Of a DNA stretch of 40,410 nucleotides, positions 28,119-35,709 are shown in pieces (position 1 is the stretch's first letter; each line of letters begins with the position of its first letter). This stretch comes from Chamaesiphon sp. 341R_metabat_111 (GTDB taxonomy: Bacteria > Cyanobacteriota > Cyanobacteriia > Cyanobacteriales > Chamaesiphonaceae). Both the position numbers and the translations under genes were made by a program. The notes below the pieces were generated by a model. It was given only the letters and a program-made list of their open reading frames with translations, searched no databases and was not told where the DNA came from. The stretch lies in contig JANXVE010000072.1 of the NCBI GenBank assembly GCA_025351825.1, positions 1-40,410 on the forward strand, read 5' to 3'.

Positions 28119-28598
28119 ATGAATATCCGGATCGGTAATGGTTACGACATTCATCAACTCGTTGCAAATCGCCCCCTAATTTTAGGCGGTGTCAGAATCG
28201 AGCATGAGTTGGGTTTATTGGGGCACAGTGACGCAGATGTCCTGACTCATGCGATTATGGATGCGATGCTGGGGGCGTTGAGCCTGGGAGATATCGGCCA
28301 TTTTTTCCCACCCACGGAGGAGAAATGGGCGGGTGCAGATAGCATCGAACTATTAAAACAAGTCAATCAATTAATTCTCGATCGAGGCTGGCAAATTGGC
28401 AATCTCGATACAGTAGTGGTTGCCGAACGTCCGAAGCTCAAGCCCCATATCCAGGCGATGCGAGATCGATTGGCCCAGGCACTACAGCTATCACCAGAGC
28501 AAGTTGGTGTCAAAGCTACCACCAATGAAAAATTGGATGCGACTGGCAAGGAACAAGGCATCTGTGCTCATGCTGTTGTTTTGTTAACTAAACTCTAA
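28119..28598 (+). CDS. ispF: 2-C-methyl-D-erythritol 2,4-cyclodiphosphate synthase
   Basis: 159 residues, full length. IspF cyclises CDP-methylerythritol phosphate in the MEP pathway, which in cyanobacteria supplies carotenoids, the phytyl chain and quinones. It is a trimer with zinc at subunit interfaces. Visible are [12 protein letters not shown] (zinc ligands Asp and His), the signature [21 protein letters not shown] (further His ligand), [19 protein letters not shown], and the C-terminal [28 protein letters not shown]. All are as expected. Confidence 0.98.
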   Translation: MNIRIGNGYDIHQLVANRPLILGGVRIEHELGLLGHSDADVLTHAIMDAMLGALSLGDIGHFFPPTEEKWAGADSIELLKQVNQLILDRGWQIGNLDTVVVAERPKLKPHIQAMRDRLAQALQLSPEQVGVKATTNEKLDATGKEQGICAHAVVLLTKL

Positions 28599-28975
28599 AC
28601 TTCGCTCAATAGCTAGCCACAAATATTTGTCACATAAAAATTATCAACTCTGGATTACTTTTTGGCTGATAATTATTGTATCGATTAGCTAGAGCTACTT
28701 TCTGGTCTTCAATACGCTATTTGGCCAATGACTAAAGTAACAGAAATTAATTGTATGCTTTTATACATTCGATCGATCCAATTGTGTGGTTAAACTTTAA
28801 TTGAGGTTTAATTCCAGTGTTTGAGTGACTAGCTTTGCTCTATACTCACGGGTGTGAGGGGTCAAAATAGGGCGTGTAAAATGAAAGTGCCAGGATGAAA
28901 GATGTAAGCCAATTGTCTGATTGATGTTTTGCGGACGTTGTGTAAGTGTGAGGAAGGTCTCTACTACAGTTTCTT
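28599..28975. other. Spacer upstream of the AraC-family regulator
   Basis: 377 bp, AT-rich in its first half, with no credible gene. It should carry the promoter of the peptide-export locus. A TATACT box at 28843-28848 has only weak, badly spaced -35 candidates. GAGGAAGG at about 28950 is too far from the ATG at 28976 to be its ribosome binding site, so the regulator may start further downstream or use a weak site. Confidence 0.45.
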
Positions 28976-30229
28976 ATGCAACAACACAAGATTAGAGTGG
29001 AATCATTGCCGCTGCTGTACCCTACCAAAGCTGCAATTCTGAACCAGGGGACGATTGAAATCGATTTGCAGTCTGCAACGCTACGCGATCGAACACCAGT
29101 CGAAGATCGCCACAATAGTAGAAATGTGTCAGGGTCTGGCGATCGAGTAGCGTCCAATTCTAGTCAGCCGAGAATGCCGGAAGTAGCAAAAAACTACATG
29201 GACACACACCGAATCATTCCACAAGATCCGCTTGCTAATTATCGTTTTGATACAAATCGGCTCAGTACAGGTAATTTCGATCTAGTCAATGTCCAATGGC
29301 AAGGCGCATTTAAGCTCGAAGAAGAAGCAATAGCAGATCGCTACACCATTTATATTGCCCTCTCAGGTTCATTAGACCAAAAGATTGGTCTAGATCGGTC
29401 ATATTGTTGTTCGCTCGATACAGCCACGATTATTAGTCCAGGTCAAAAATTGGAGAGTATCACTAGCGATACAGGGGAAGCATTATTGATTTCGATCGAT
29501 CTTAAGTCGATCGAATCCGCTGCTTGTAAGTTGTTTGGTCGATCGTTGAAGCACCCAGTCGTGTTTATTCCCAGCATCGATCTGACTCAGGAGTTGGGAC
29601 TGAGCTTGAAAAAGTTTATCCAATTTCTGTGGGAAGCAGCAGCACAAAGCAGTTTAGCGGATTTTTCCGCATTAGTATTGAGGCAGTTAGAAAAGGCTTT
29701 CTTGTCTTGTTTGGTGGAGGGGGTGCTGAGTAACTATTCCGAGGAGCTGCGATATCAACATGATGGTGCATTAGCCTGTCATGTTCGCAAAGCGCAAGCG
29801 TTCATCGATGCTCATCTTCAAGAAGATATCAATCTCGGGGATATCGCCGCAGCCACGGGAGTCTGTTCTCGGTTGCTCCAGAAGGCTTTTGCCCAGCATT
29901 GCGGCTGTTCGCCGATGCGGTTTGTCACTCATGCACGGTTACAGCAGATTCGACAGGTATTGGAAGCAGCAACCAGCGATCGCAAAATTGTCGATGTGAT
30001 GATGGATTATGGTTTTACTCAGGGTGGCAAGTTTGCGCGGGAGTACCAGCAGTTATTTGGCGAGAAACCATCAGAGACTTTGAAGCGAGCTAGTCAGCTC
30101 AACCGCCAGCATTCTCCACTGTGGCAATCGATCGATGATGCCCAATCCGATCGAGTCGTAGGTGGTGCTTGGTATCGTCAGATCCCCTTCTTTAAATATT
30201 CTAAAAACGAATTTTTTTATTTATACTAA
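28976..30229 (+). CDS. AraC-family regulator with a precursor-leader-like C-terminal tail
   Basis: 417 residues. Residues 1-70 are polar and unrecognised. About 75-250 form an AraC-type sensor domain with no clear ligand residues. About 268-371 form a complete AraC DNA-binding domain (FIDAHLQEDINLGDIAAATGVCSRLLQKAFAQHCG-type first helix-turn-helix, then VMMDYGFTQGGKFAREYQQLFGEKPSETLKR). The chain should end near 372. Instead there is a 45-residue tail whose part 382-397, LWQSIDDAQSDRVVGG, aligns without gaps to the leaders of the four following peptide genes (for example LWTELTETQTEAINGG). Twenty aromatic-rich residues follow the Gly-Gly. It is 86 bp upstream of the first peptide gene on the same strand and is the likely regulator of the locus. 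Confidence 0.88.
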   Translation: MQQHKIRVESLPLLYPTKAAILNQGTIEIDLQSATLRDRTPVEDRHNSRNVSGSGDRVASNSSQPRMPEVAKNYMDTHRIIPQDPLANYRFDTNRLSTGNFDLVNVQWQGAFKLEEEAIADRYTIYIALSGSLDQKIGLDRSYCCSLDTATIISPGQKLESITSDTGEALLISIDLKSIESAACKLFGRSLKHPVVFIPSIDLTQELGLSLKKFIQFLWEAAAQSSLADFSALVLRQLEKAFLSCLVEGVLSNYSEELRYQHDGALACHVRKAQAFIDAHLQEDINLGDIAAATGVCSRLLQKAFAQHCGCSPMRFVTHARLQQIRQVLEAATSDRKIVDVMMDYGFTQGGKFAREYQQLFGEKPSETLKRASQLNRQHSPLWQSIDDAQSDRVVGGAWYRQIPFFKYSKNEFFYLY

Positions 30230-30278
30230 GTCGCAAATCGAATATACACCATTTAATAAGTCTCATATATTGATTGTA

Positions 30279-30291
30279 TTGCTTCAAGCAA
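30279..30291. promoter_or_regulatory. Small palindrome upstream of the first peptide gene
   Basis: TTGCTT C AAGCAA is a perfect 6-bp inverted repeat lying 24 bp before the first peptide ATG, in the only spacer between regulator and peptides. It is a possible operator or a weak hairpin; there is no further support. Confidence 0.25.
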
Positions 30292-30315
30292 ATCACTTTA
30301 ATTTAGGAAAAAACA

Positions 30316-30522
30316 ATGACTAACAATACATCTGTTAAATTCTGGAACGATCTAACTGAAGCTCAATCAGAATCGATCAACGGTGGCGTAGTAATCGGAA
30401 ATTTTGCGGCTTTCTCTAAATTAACTAGCCAAAATAATGGTGCAATTGTTGCATTTAGTGGCAACGCAGTTGGCATTTTCAATGCTGGCGGTGTCGTAGT
30501 CGCTCAAACTAACGTAGCTTAA
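30316..30522 (+). CDS. Double-glycine leader peptide precursor 1
   Basis: 68 residues, preceded by an AGGA ribosome binding site. Residues 1-24 are the leader, with FWNDLTEAQSESINGG at 9-24 ending in the Gly-Gly cut site for a C39 peptidase. The predicted 44-residue core is uncharged apart from one Lys and has no Cys. It is rich in Val, Ala, Gly and Asn: SKLTSQNNG, then SGNAVGIFNAGG, ending AQTNVA. Leader style and the neighbouring C39 transporter place it among cyanobacterial bacteriocin-like exported peptides. It is the most divergent of the three 68-residue paralogues. No modification enzyme is nearby, so it is probably exported unmodified. Its biological activity is unknown. Confidence 0.85.
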   Translation: MTNNTSVKFWNDLTEAQSESINGGVVIGNFAAFSKLTSQNNGAIVAFSGNAVGIFNAGGVVVAQTNVA

Positions 30523-30611
30523 CTAAAAGAGTCTAGCTACGAAATCTAGGTTGCTACATCTACAGCGTTAAATGCGATCGATGAATTTAGCACTTTAGAC
30601 TAAATATTGAT

Positions 30612-30657
30612 TTTCAAATATCTACCTGTAGATAGTAATCGAAGATTTCAAATATCT
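30612..30657. promoter_or_regulatory. Direct repeat TTTCAAATATCT upstream of peptide gene 2
   Basis: Two identical 12-mers lie at 30612-30623 and 30646-30657, 34 bp apart, the second ending 32 bp before the ATG of peptide 2. AraC-family proteins often bind direct repeats, so this is a candidate site, but it is not seen before the other peptide genes. Confidence 0.3.
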
Positions 30658-30689
30658 CAACAAAATATAAACTCTAGGAGCCAAGCGCA

Positions 30690-30896
30690 ATGAAATCTTA
30701 TAATTCTCAACATCTCTGGACTGAGCTAACTGAAACTCAAACAGAAGCTATCAATGGTGGTTTGATTGCCTTTAACATTGCGATCGCTTCTAAACTGACT
30801 TACCAAGAGAATGGTGCCCTCGTGATTGCGAGTGGCAATGCAATTGGTTTTGGCAATCAGGCTGGAGTAGCAATAGTTCAAACCAACTTAGCTTAA
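30690..30896 (+). CDS. Double-glycine leader peptide precursor 2
   Basis: 68 residues with a strong TAGGAG ribosome binding site. The leader (1-24) contains LWTELTETQTEAINGG. The 44-residue core begins LIAFNIAIASKLTYQENG and continues with ASGNAIGFGNQAGVAIVQTN, ending in LA. No cysteine is present and there is only one Lys and one Glu, so it is a neutral, Gly/Asn/Ala-rich hydrophobic peptide. It is highly similar to precursor 3, including the bases around the ribosome binding site (TAGGAGCCAAG), pointing to tandem duplication. The C39 transporter downstream would remove the leader after Gly24 during export. Confidence 0.87.
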   Translation: MKSYNSQHLWTELTETQTEAINGGLIAFNIAIASKLTYQENGALVIASGNAIGFGNQAGVAIVQTNLA

Positions 30897-31076
30897 TTAC
30901 AACTTGTCAGAGGATGTTTTGGAACTTGAAATTGCTAGATTTAGAGGCTTAGACTTCAATAGTCAATTGAGCGAATGAGCGATAATTTGATTATTAAATA
31001 ACTAGCTTTAGATTGCAGTTGAATGTTTCACGACATCCCCATTCATAACATCAATATAATTTAGGAGCCAAGTACA

Positions 31077-31283
31077 ATGAGATCTGATAATTCCCAAAAT
31101 CTCTGGATCGAACTAACCGAAACTCAAACAGAAACTATTAATGGTGGTGTAATTGCCTTTAATGCTGCATTCTTCTCCAAACTGACTTACCAAAATAATG
31201 GTGCCATTGTAATTGCTAGCGGCAATGCAATTGGTATTGGCAATCAGGCTGGGGTCGCAATCGTTCAAACTAACATAGCTTAA
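31077..31283 (+). CDS. Double-glycine leader peptide precursor 3
   Basis: 68 residues, starting exactly 387 bp after precursor 2 and with the same TAGGAGCCAAG ribosome binding context. The leader contains LWIELTETQTETINGG. The core begins VIAFNAAFFSKLTYQNNG and continues with ASGNAIGIGNQAGVAIVQTN, ending in IA. It differs from precursor 2 at few positions, mostly conservative ones. Like its paralogues it lacks Cys and has very few charges. It is probably secreted without modification by the adjacent PCAT/HlyD pair. Confidence 0.87.
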   Translation: MRSDNSQNLWIELTETQTETINGGVIAFNAAFFSKLTYQNNGAIVIASGNAIGIGNQAGVAIVQTNIA

Positions 31284-31452
31284 TTGCAACTTTCAAGAGG
31301 ATATTTTAAAATTTTAGATTGCTACAGCTAGAATGTTAAATTTTAACCAATAACAATGTCTGCGGACTGAAGCTTATTTATTAATTAGCTAGGATGCAGC
31401 AATCGATGGTTTTAAAATATCCTTTAAAACAATATAATTTTGGAATAAAATC

Positions 31453-31668
31453 ATGAGCATAAATCATCAACTCGAACTAAATAAACCTCATCAGGAATTA
31501 TGGATCGAATTAAACGATCGGCAATCAGGTGAAATTAATGGTGGTGGCACACAGATAAATACGAATGTAAACATCAATGTACTCACCAATATCGCAGTAC
31601 AAACAAATATCGCTACCATCATTGGTGCTAGTGGCTCGATCGATCAGTACAATTATTTCCGCAGGTAG
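31453..31668 (+). CDS. Double-glycine leader peptide precursor 4 (divergent core)
   Basis: 71 residues. The leader is longer at the N-terminus (1-31) but ends in the same 16-residue motif, LWIELNDRQSGEINGG. The 40-residue core is different: GTQINTNVNINVLTNIAVQT, then NIATIIGASGSI and an aromatic, basic end QYNYFRR. It is rich in Asn and Thr, has no Cys, and shares only the VQTNIA and ASG fragments with the other three. It may be a partner peptide in a two-component system, an immunity-like decoy, or a structural subunit; none of these is shown by the sequence. The start has a weak TTGGA site. Confidence 0.83.
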   Translation: MSINHQLELNKPHQELWIELNDRQSGEINGGGTQINTNVNINVLTNIAVQTNIATIIGASGSIDQYNYFRR

Positions 31669-31721
31669 AGCGCGATTGGATTAGATCGAATCGCTAATTA
31701 CAGATCTACTCAATCCCAACG

Positions 31722-31752
31722 AGCGGCTATTTTTGATTTAAAAATAGCCGCT
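31722..31752. other. Stem-loop between the peptide genes and the transporter
   Basis: A perfect 13-bp stem, AGCGGCTATTTTT (31722-31734) against AAAAATAGCCGCT (31740-31752), has a five-base loop. No T-run follows it on the plus strand, so it is not a standard terminator. It could stabilise the upstream peptide mRNA or partly block transcription into the transporter gene. Confidence 0.7.
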
Positions 31753-31794
31753 GGCGATCCTTGATATTTTTAATAAAGCCGTGCGGTGAATTTT

Positions 31795-33936
31795 ATGAAA
31801 TATGCAATTGTCCGTCAACACAGCGAAGAAGACTGTGGGGCAGCTTGTCTGGCGACCATCGCCAAACATCATGGACGCACTTTTTCCATCAGTCGTGGAC
31901 GATCTGCCGTTGGGACAGGGACACGGGGTACGACTCTATTGGGATTGCGACGGGGCGCGGAAGCATTGGGATTTAATGCGCGTCCAGTTAAGGCGACACC
32001 CGAACTACTCGACAATATTCAGGCGGCTCCGCTCCCAGCGATCATTCACTGGCAAGGCAATCATTGGGTTGTATTATATGGTCGGCAGCGGAAAAAATAT
32101 ATCATCGGCGATCCAGGCAATGGCATTCGCTACATCACCCATCAGGAGCTAATTACAAATTGGCCGAATGGGGTTTTGCTATTGTTGGAACCCGATCCCG
32201 TTCGGTTTAACGAACAGCCAGAGGACAAAATTGGTGGGTTTGGGATGTTTTTCAAGCGGGTATTGCCGTATAAGGGGATTATCATCCAAGCGATCGCAAT
32301 TAATATCGTGGTAGGACTGTTGGCGTTGACGCTACCGATCGTCATGCAGATTCTCACCGATGATGTCTTGGTGCGCAGCGATCGTCAGTTATTGATGACG
32401 GTAGGCATCGGCGTAATTGCGCTCAATGTATTTCGGAGCGTGATTACCCTGATCCAATCAAATCTGATCGCTCACTTTGGACAGCGGCTGAAATTGGGAT
32501 TGAATCTCGATTATGGTTTCAAACTGTTACGGTTGCCGATGAGCTATTTTGATGCCCATCGAAGTGGGGAAGTAGTCAGTCGGCTCGGCGATATCCGCCA
32601 GCTTCATAATCTGATCTCCCAATTAGTGCTCGGCTTGCCCAGTCAGTTTTTTATTGCTGTTGTCTCCCTGGGCTTGATGCTGACTTATAGCCCTCAGCTC
32701 ACTCTCGCGGCACTTGCCGCTTTTATCACGATTATCATCATTAATCTGCTATTTTTTCCCAGCTTACAAAATAAAACCCGCCGCCTGATTACTGAAGGGG
32801 CTGAAAATCAGGGCTTTTTGATCGAAACATTTCGGGGGGCGATCGTCCTCAAGACTAGTCAAGCTACACCTCAAGCCTGGTCGGAGTATCAGCGCAATTT
32901 TGGTCGGCTGGCAAATCTGGAATGGGGCGCAATTCAACTGGAGATCTATACTAGTACAATTACCCAATCGATCGGTAGTATTACCTCGATCGGGCTATTG
33001 TGGTTGGGTAGCGAGCTGGTAATCGATCGCACTCTCAGCATTGGACAACTGATCGCTTTTACGGGGATGAGTGGTAATTTATTTGGATTTCTAAGTATGG
33101 TAGTTGGCTTAGTAGACCAATTTACCACTGCCCAAATCGTAGTAGAACGACTCGGTGAAGTCCTAGAGAGTCCAATAGAAGAGGGTTACGGCAAACCCAA
33201 ACCGAGAGTGAGAATTAGCGCAGCAAGGGATATTACTTGTAATAATCTCAATTTTCACCATACGGGCAGAGTTGCCCTCCTGAAAGATTTTAACCTGACT
33301 ATTCCTGGTGGGAGTGTGACTGCCCTAATTGGTGAATCGGGTTGTGGTAAAAGTACCCTCGCCAAACTAATTACCGGATTGTATCCGCTCCAATCGGGAA
33401 ATATCCGCTATGGCAAATATAGTCAGTCGGATATCTCCCTCGACTCATTGCGGCAACAAGTAGTCCTCGTCCCCCAAACGCCGCATTTCTGGAGTCGATC
33501 GATTGTCGAAAATTTTCAGTTTACCAATCCTGAAGTTACTTTTGAAGACACGGTGACGGCTTGTGAAATTGCCTGCGCGAATGAATTTATCACTGAATTA
33601 CCCGATAAATATCAGACGGTTTTAGGTGAATTTGGGGCGAATATTTCCGGTGGACAACTCCAGCGATTGGCAATTGCGCGGGCGATCGTCACCAATCCAC
33701 CAATCCTAATTTTGGATGAGTCTACAGGTGCCCTCGATCCGGCACTAGAAGCCGAAGTACTCGATCGGATTCTCGACTATCGTCAGGGGAAAATTACGAT
33801 TTTGATTACTCACCGCCCCGCTGTGATTAGGCGAGCCGATCTGATTATTTATCTCGATCGGGGTGAGTTAAAACTTACGGGTACACCAGTCGAATTGGAT
33901 CGAATTCCAGGTGAACATCTCAATTTTTTAAATTAG
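31795..33936 (+). CDS. C39 peptidase-containing ABC transporter (PCAT) for double-glycine peptides
   Basis: 713 residues from the ATG at 31795; a GTG at 31786 would add three residues. The N-terminal C39 peptidase starts KYAIVRQHSEEDCGAACLATI, with oxyanion Gln8, catalytic Cys14, His90 (GNHWVVLYG) and Asp106 (IIGDPGNG) all present. Six membrane helices span about 150-430. The ATPase has Walker A GESGCGKST near 513, signature ISGGQLQRLAIARA near 617, and Walker B ILILDEST. PCATs cut leaders after Gly-Gly and export the core. The gene follows the four precursors and precedes an HlyD adaptor, so its cargo is almost certainly those peptides. Confidence 0.96.
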   Translation: MKYAIVRQHSEEDCGAACLATIAKHHGRTFSISRGRSAVGTGTRGTTLLGLRRGAEALGFNARPVKATPELLDNIQAAPLPAIIHWQGNHWVVLYGRQRKKYIIGDPGNGIRYITHQELITNWPNGVLLLLEPDPVRFNEQPEDKIGGFGMFFKRVLPYKGIIIQAIAINIVVGLLALTLPIVMQILTDDVLVRSDRQLLMTVGIGVIALNVFRSVITLIQSNLIAHFGQRLKLGLNLDYGFKLLRLPMSYFDAHRSGEVVSRLGDIRQLHNLISQLVLGLPSQFFIAVVSLGLMLTYSPQLTLAALAAFITIIIINLLFFPSLQNKTRRLITEGAENQGFLIETFRGAIVLKTSQATPQAWSEYQRNFGRLANLEWGAIQLEIYTSTITQSIGSITSIGLLWLGSELVIDRTLSIGQLIAFTGMSGNLFGFLSMVVGLVDQFTTAQIVVERLGEVLESPIEEGYGKPKPRVRISAARDITCNNLNFHHTGRVALLKDFNLTIPGGSVTALIGESGCGKSTLAKLITGLYPLQSGNIRYGKYSQSDISLDSLRQQVVLVPQTPHFWSRSIVENFQFTNPEVTFEDTVTACEIACANEFITELPDKYQTVLGEFGANISGGQLQRLAIARAIVTNPPILILDESTGALDPALEAEVLDRILDYRQGKITILITHRPAVIRRADLIIYLDRGELKLTGTPVELDRIPGEHLNFLN

Positions 33937-34005
33937 CAGCATTAGTTAATAGTTGACTGTTGTCAGCGAAATCACAGCCTAAAACTTAATACTTATTAAA
34001 TAGTC

Positions 34006-35628
34006 ATGGATGATTCTAATTTTACATCGGGAGAAGTTCTGCCGATGAATGTTCATAAAAATGTTCGTCATCTAGTCCCGATCGAGCGAGAGCTGATGCC
34101 CGAACGATCCGATCCGATCGTTCATTTTCCCCAGGAAGCCGACTACGCGATCGTCGAGCCAATTACCCCAGCAGAATTTTTACCGCCAATCGGTCGCTGG
34201 TTATCGGTGGGTGGGGTGGTGATGGTGGCTAGTTTTGGTGCGGCGATCGCTCTAAGTACGGTGCTTAAATATAAAGTCACCGTTCAAGCTCCCGCCAGCA
34301 TTCGTCCGGTGGGGGAACTGCGAGTGGTACAATCGACGATCGAAGGCTCGGTACTGAATATTTCGGTCAAAGAAAATCAAACTGTCCAGAAGGGCGATCG
34401 GATCGCCACTGTCAAAGATTTGCGGCTCGAAAGTAAACTCCAAACCAAGCGCAATCAATTAATCGGCAGTATTCAGAAAGCTAAGTACCAAATTCTGGCA
34501 ATCGATGCTCAGATCGGTGCCAGCGATCGTCAGGGGATCGCCGAAATCGAGCAGGGCAATCGCTCGATCGCCGGAATCCAAGCCGAACTCAGTCGCGCCG
34601 AACGAGATTATCGCGACAAGCGGATCGTCAGCCAAGCAGAAGTCGCTGAAGCTGAAGCCAACTGGAGAACTGCCCAGAAAGAACAGCAAGTCGCCGAAGT
34701 GGATCTACAAGTCGCTGCTGCTAACCTCAAATCACTCCAAGCGGGACACAAATCTGCGATGGCGAGATCGGAACGCTATCAGAGTGTCGCTACAGATGGA
34801 GCAATTTCTACCAACCAGCTCGAAGAAGCCCAATTAGCTGCCGAACAACAGGCGCAATCGATCGCCGCCCACCAAGCGACGATCCTCAAGCAAAAACAGA
34901 TCGTCGCCCGCGTCGCCGAAACAGTCGGGGCTGCTCAAGCCAGAGTCCGTCGCACCCAAGCCGCCCTCAATCCCAGTCGCGCCGAATCAGCCGCGATCGT
35001 CCAAAAGATCGCCCGCGAACAAGCAATCGGTAAAGCTGCGATCGCCAGACTCCAGCAAGAGCGGCAGAAACTGCTCCAGCAGCGATTGGAAATCATCAAC
35101 CAGATCGCCACTAGCGATCGCGAGATCGCCCAAATCGCCACCGAACTCCAGCCCACCCAAATCCTTGCGCCAGTATCGGGGACAATTCAAACACTAAATC
35201 TCCGCAATCCGGCTCAGGTGCTCCAACCTGGCGATCGACTCGCCCAGATTGTGCCGACGGGTACACCGCTAAATATCAAAGCCTACGTCGCCATCTCCGA
35301 TGTCAGCAATATTAAAGTCGGGCAACTAGTTCAGATGCGGGTATCAGCTTGTCCCTATACTGACTATGGGGTAGGATTGGGCAGAGTAATTGAGATATCT
35401 GCCGATGCCAAAGCGATCGAGCAGAATGGGGGCAAAAATGCTGCTCAACAGCCCCAAGCACCAACCAGCACGTATGAGGTGACGATCGAGCCAGACACTC
35501 TCAAGCTGACTCGCGGTAGTAGTAAGTGTCAGATTCGATCGGGAATGGATGGTCGCGCCGACATTATTTCTAAGGAAGAAACCGTTTTCCAATTTCTGCT
35601 CAAAAAAGCCCGATTGGACAGCATCTAG
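34006..35628 (+). CDS. HlyD-family secretion adaptor (membrane fusion protein)
   Basis: 540 residues. A cytoplasmic N-terminus of about 64 residues is followed by one membrane helix (WLSVGGVVMVASFGAAIALSTVL, 65-87) and a biotinyl-lipoyl half motif (GSVLNISVKENQTVQKGDRIATV). A very long Ala/Gln/Glu/Arg-rich coiled-coil hairpin covers about 145-380. The second lipoyl half is APVSGTIQTLNLRNPAQVLQPGDRLAQIVPTG, followed by the beta-barrel region. Such adaptors join an inner-membrane ABC exporter to a TolC-like outer-membrane channel. It lies 69 bp after the PCAT and is clearly part of the same export unit. No TolC gene is in the window. Confidence 0.93.
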   Translation: MDDSNFTSGEVLPMNVHKNVRHLVPIERELMPERSDPIVHFPQEADYAIVEPITPAEFLPPIGRWLSVGGVVMVASFGAAIALSTVLKYKVTVQAPASIRPVGELRVVQSTIEGSVLNISVKENQTVQKGDRIATVKDLRLESKLQTKRNQLIGSIQKAKYQILAIDAQIGASDRQGIAEIEQGNRSIAGIQAELSRAERDYRDKRIVSQAEVAEAEANWRTAQKEQQVAEVDLQVAAANLKSLQAGHKSAMARSERYQSVATDGAISTNQLEEAQLAAEQQAQSIAAHQATILKQKQIVARVAETVGAAQARVRRTQAALNPSRAESAAIVQKIAREQAIGKAAIARLQQERQKLLQQRLEIINQIATSDREIAQIATELQPTQILAPVSGTIQTLNLRNPAQVLQPGDRLAQIVPTGTPLNIKAYVAISDVSNIKVGQLVQMRVSACPYTDYGVGLGRVIEISADAKAIEQNGGKNAAQQPQAPTSTYEVTIEPDTLKLTRGSSKCQIRSGMDGRADIISKEETVFQFLLKKARLDSI

Positions 35629-35709
35629 TAACTATTTGCCCGCATCCAGGCTCTCATCCCAATTTTTCGGGAGCATTTTGTCTGAAAAATAACTAAGACC
35701 CTCGATCGA

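Noticed and set aside
28823-28848. Sigma-70-type promoter before the AraC regulator
   Set aside because: The TTGAGT and TATACT boxes are only 14 bp apart, too close for a standard promoter.
34505-34837. 110-codon open frame in another frame of the HlyD gene
   Set aside because: It overlaps the long coiled-coil coding region and arises from its biased, repetitive codons.
28976-35628. Lanthipeptide, Nif11-type or other modified RiPP cluster
   Set aside because: Leaders are short, cores lack Cys, and no modification enzyme lies in the region.
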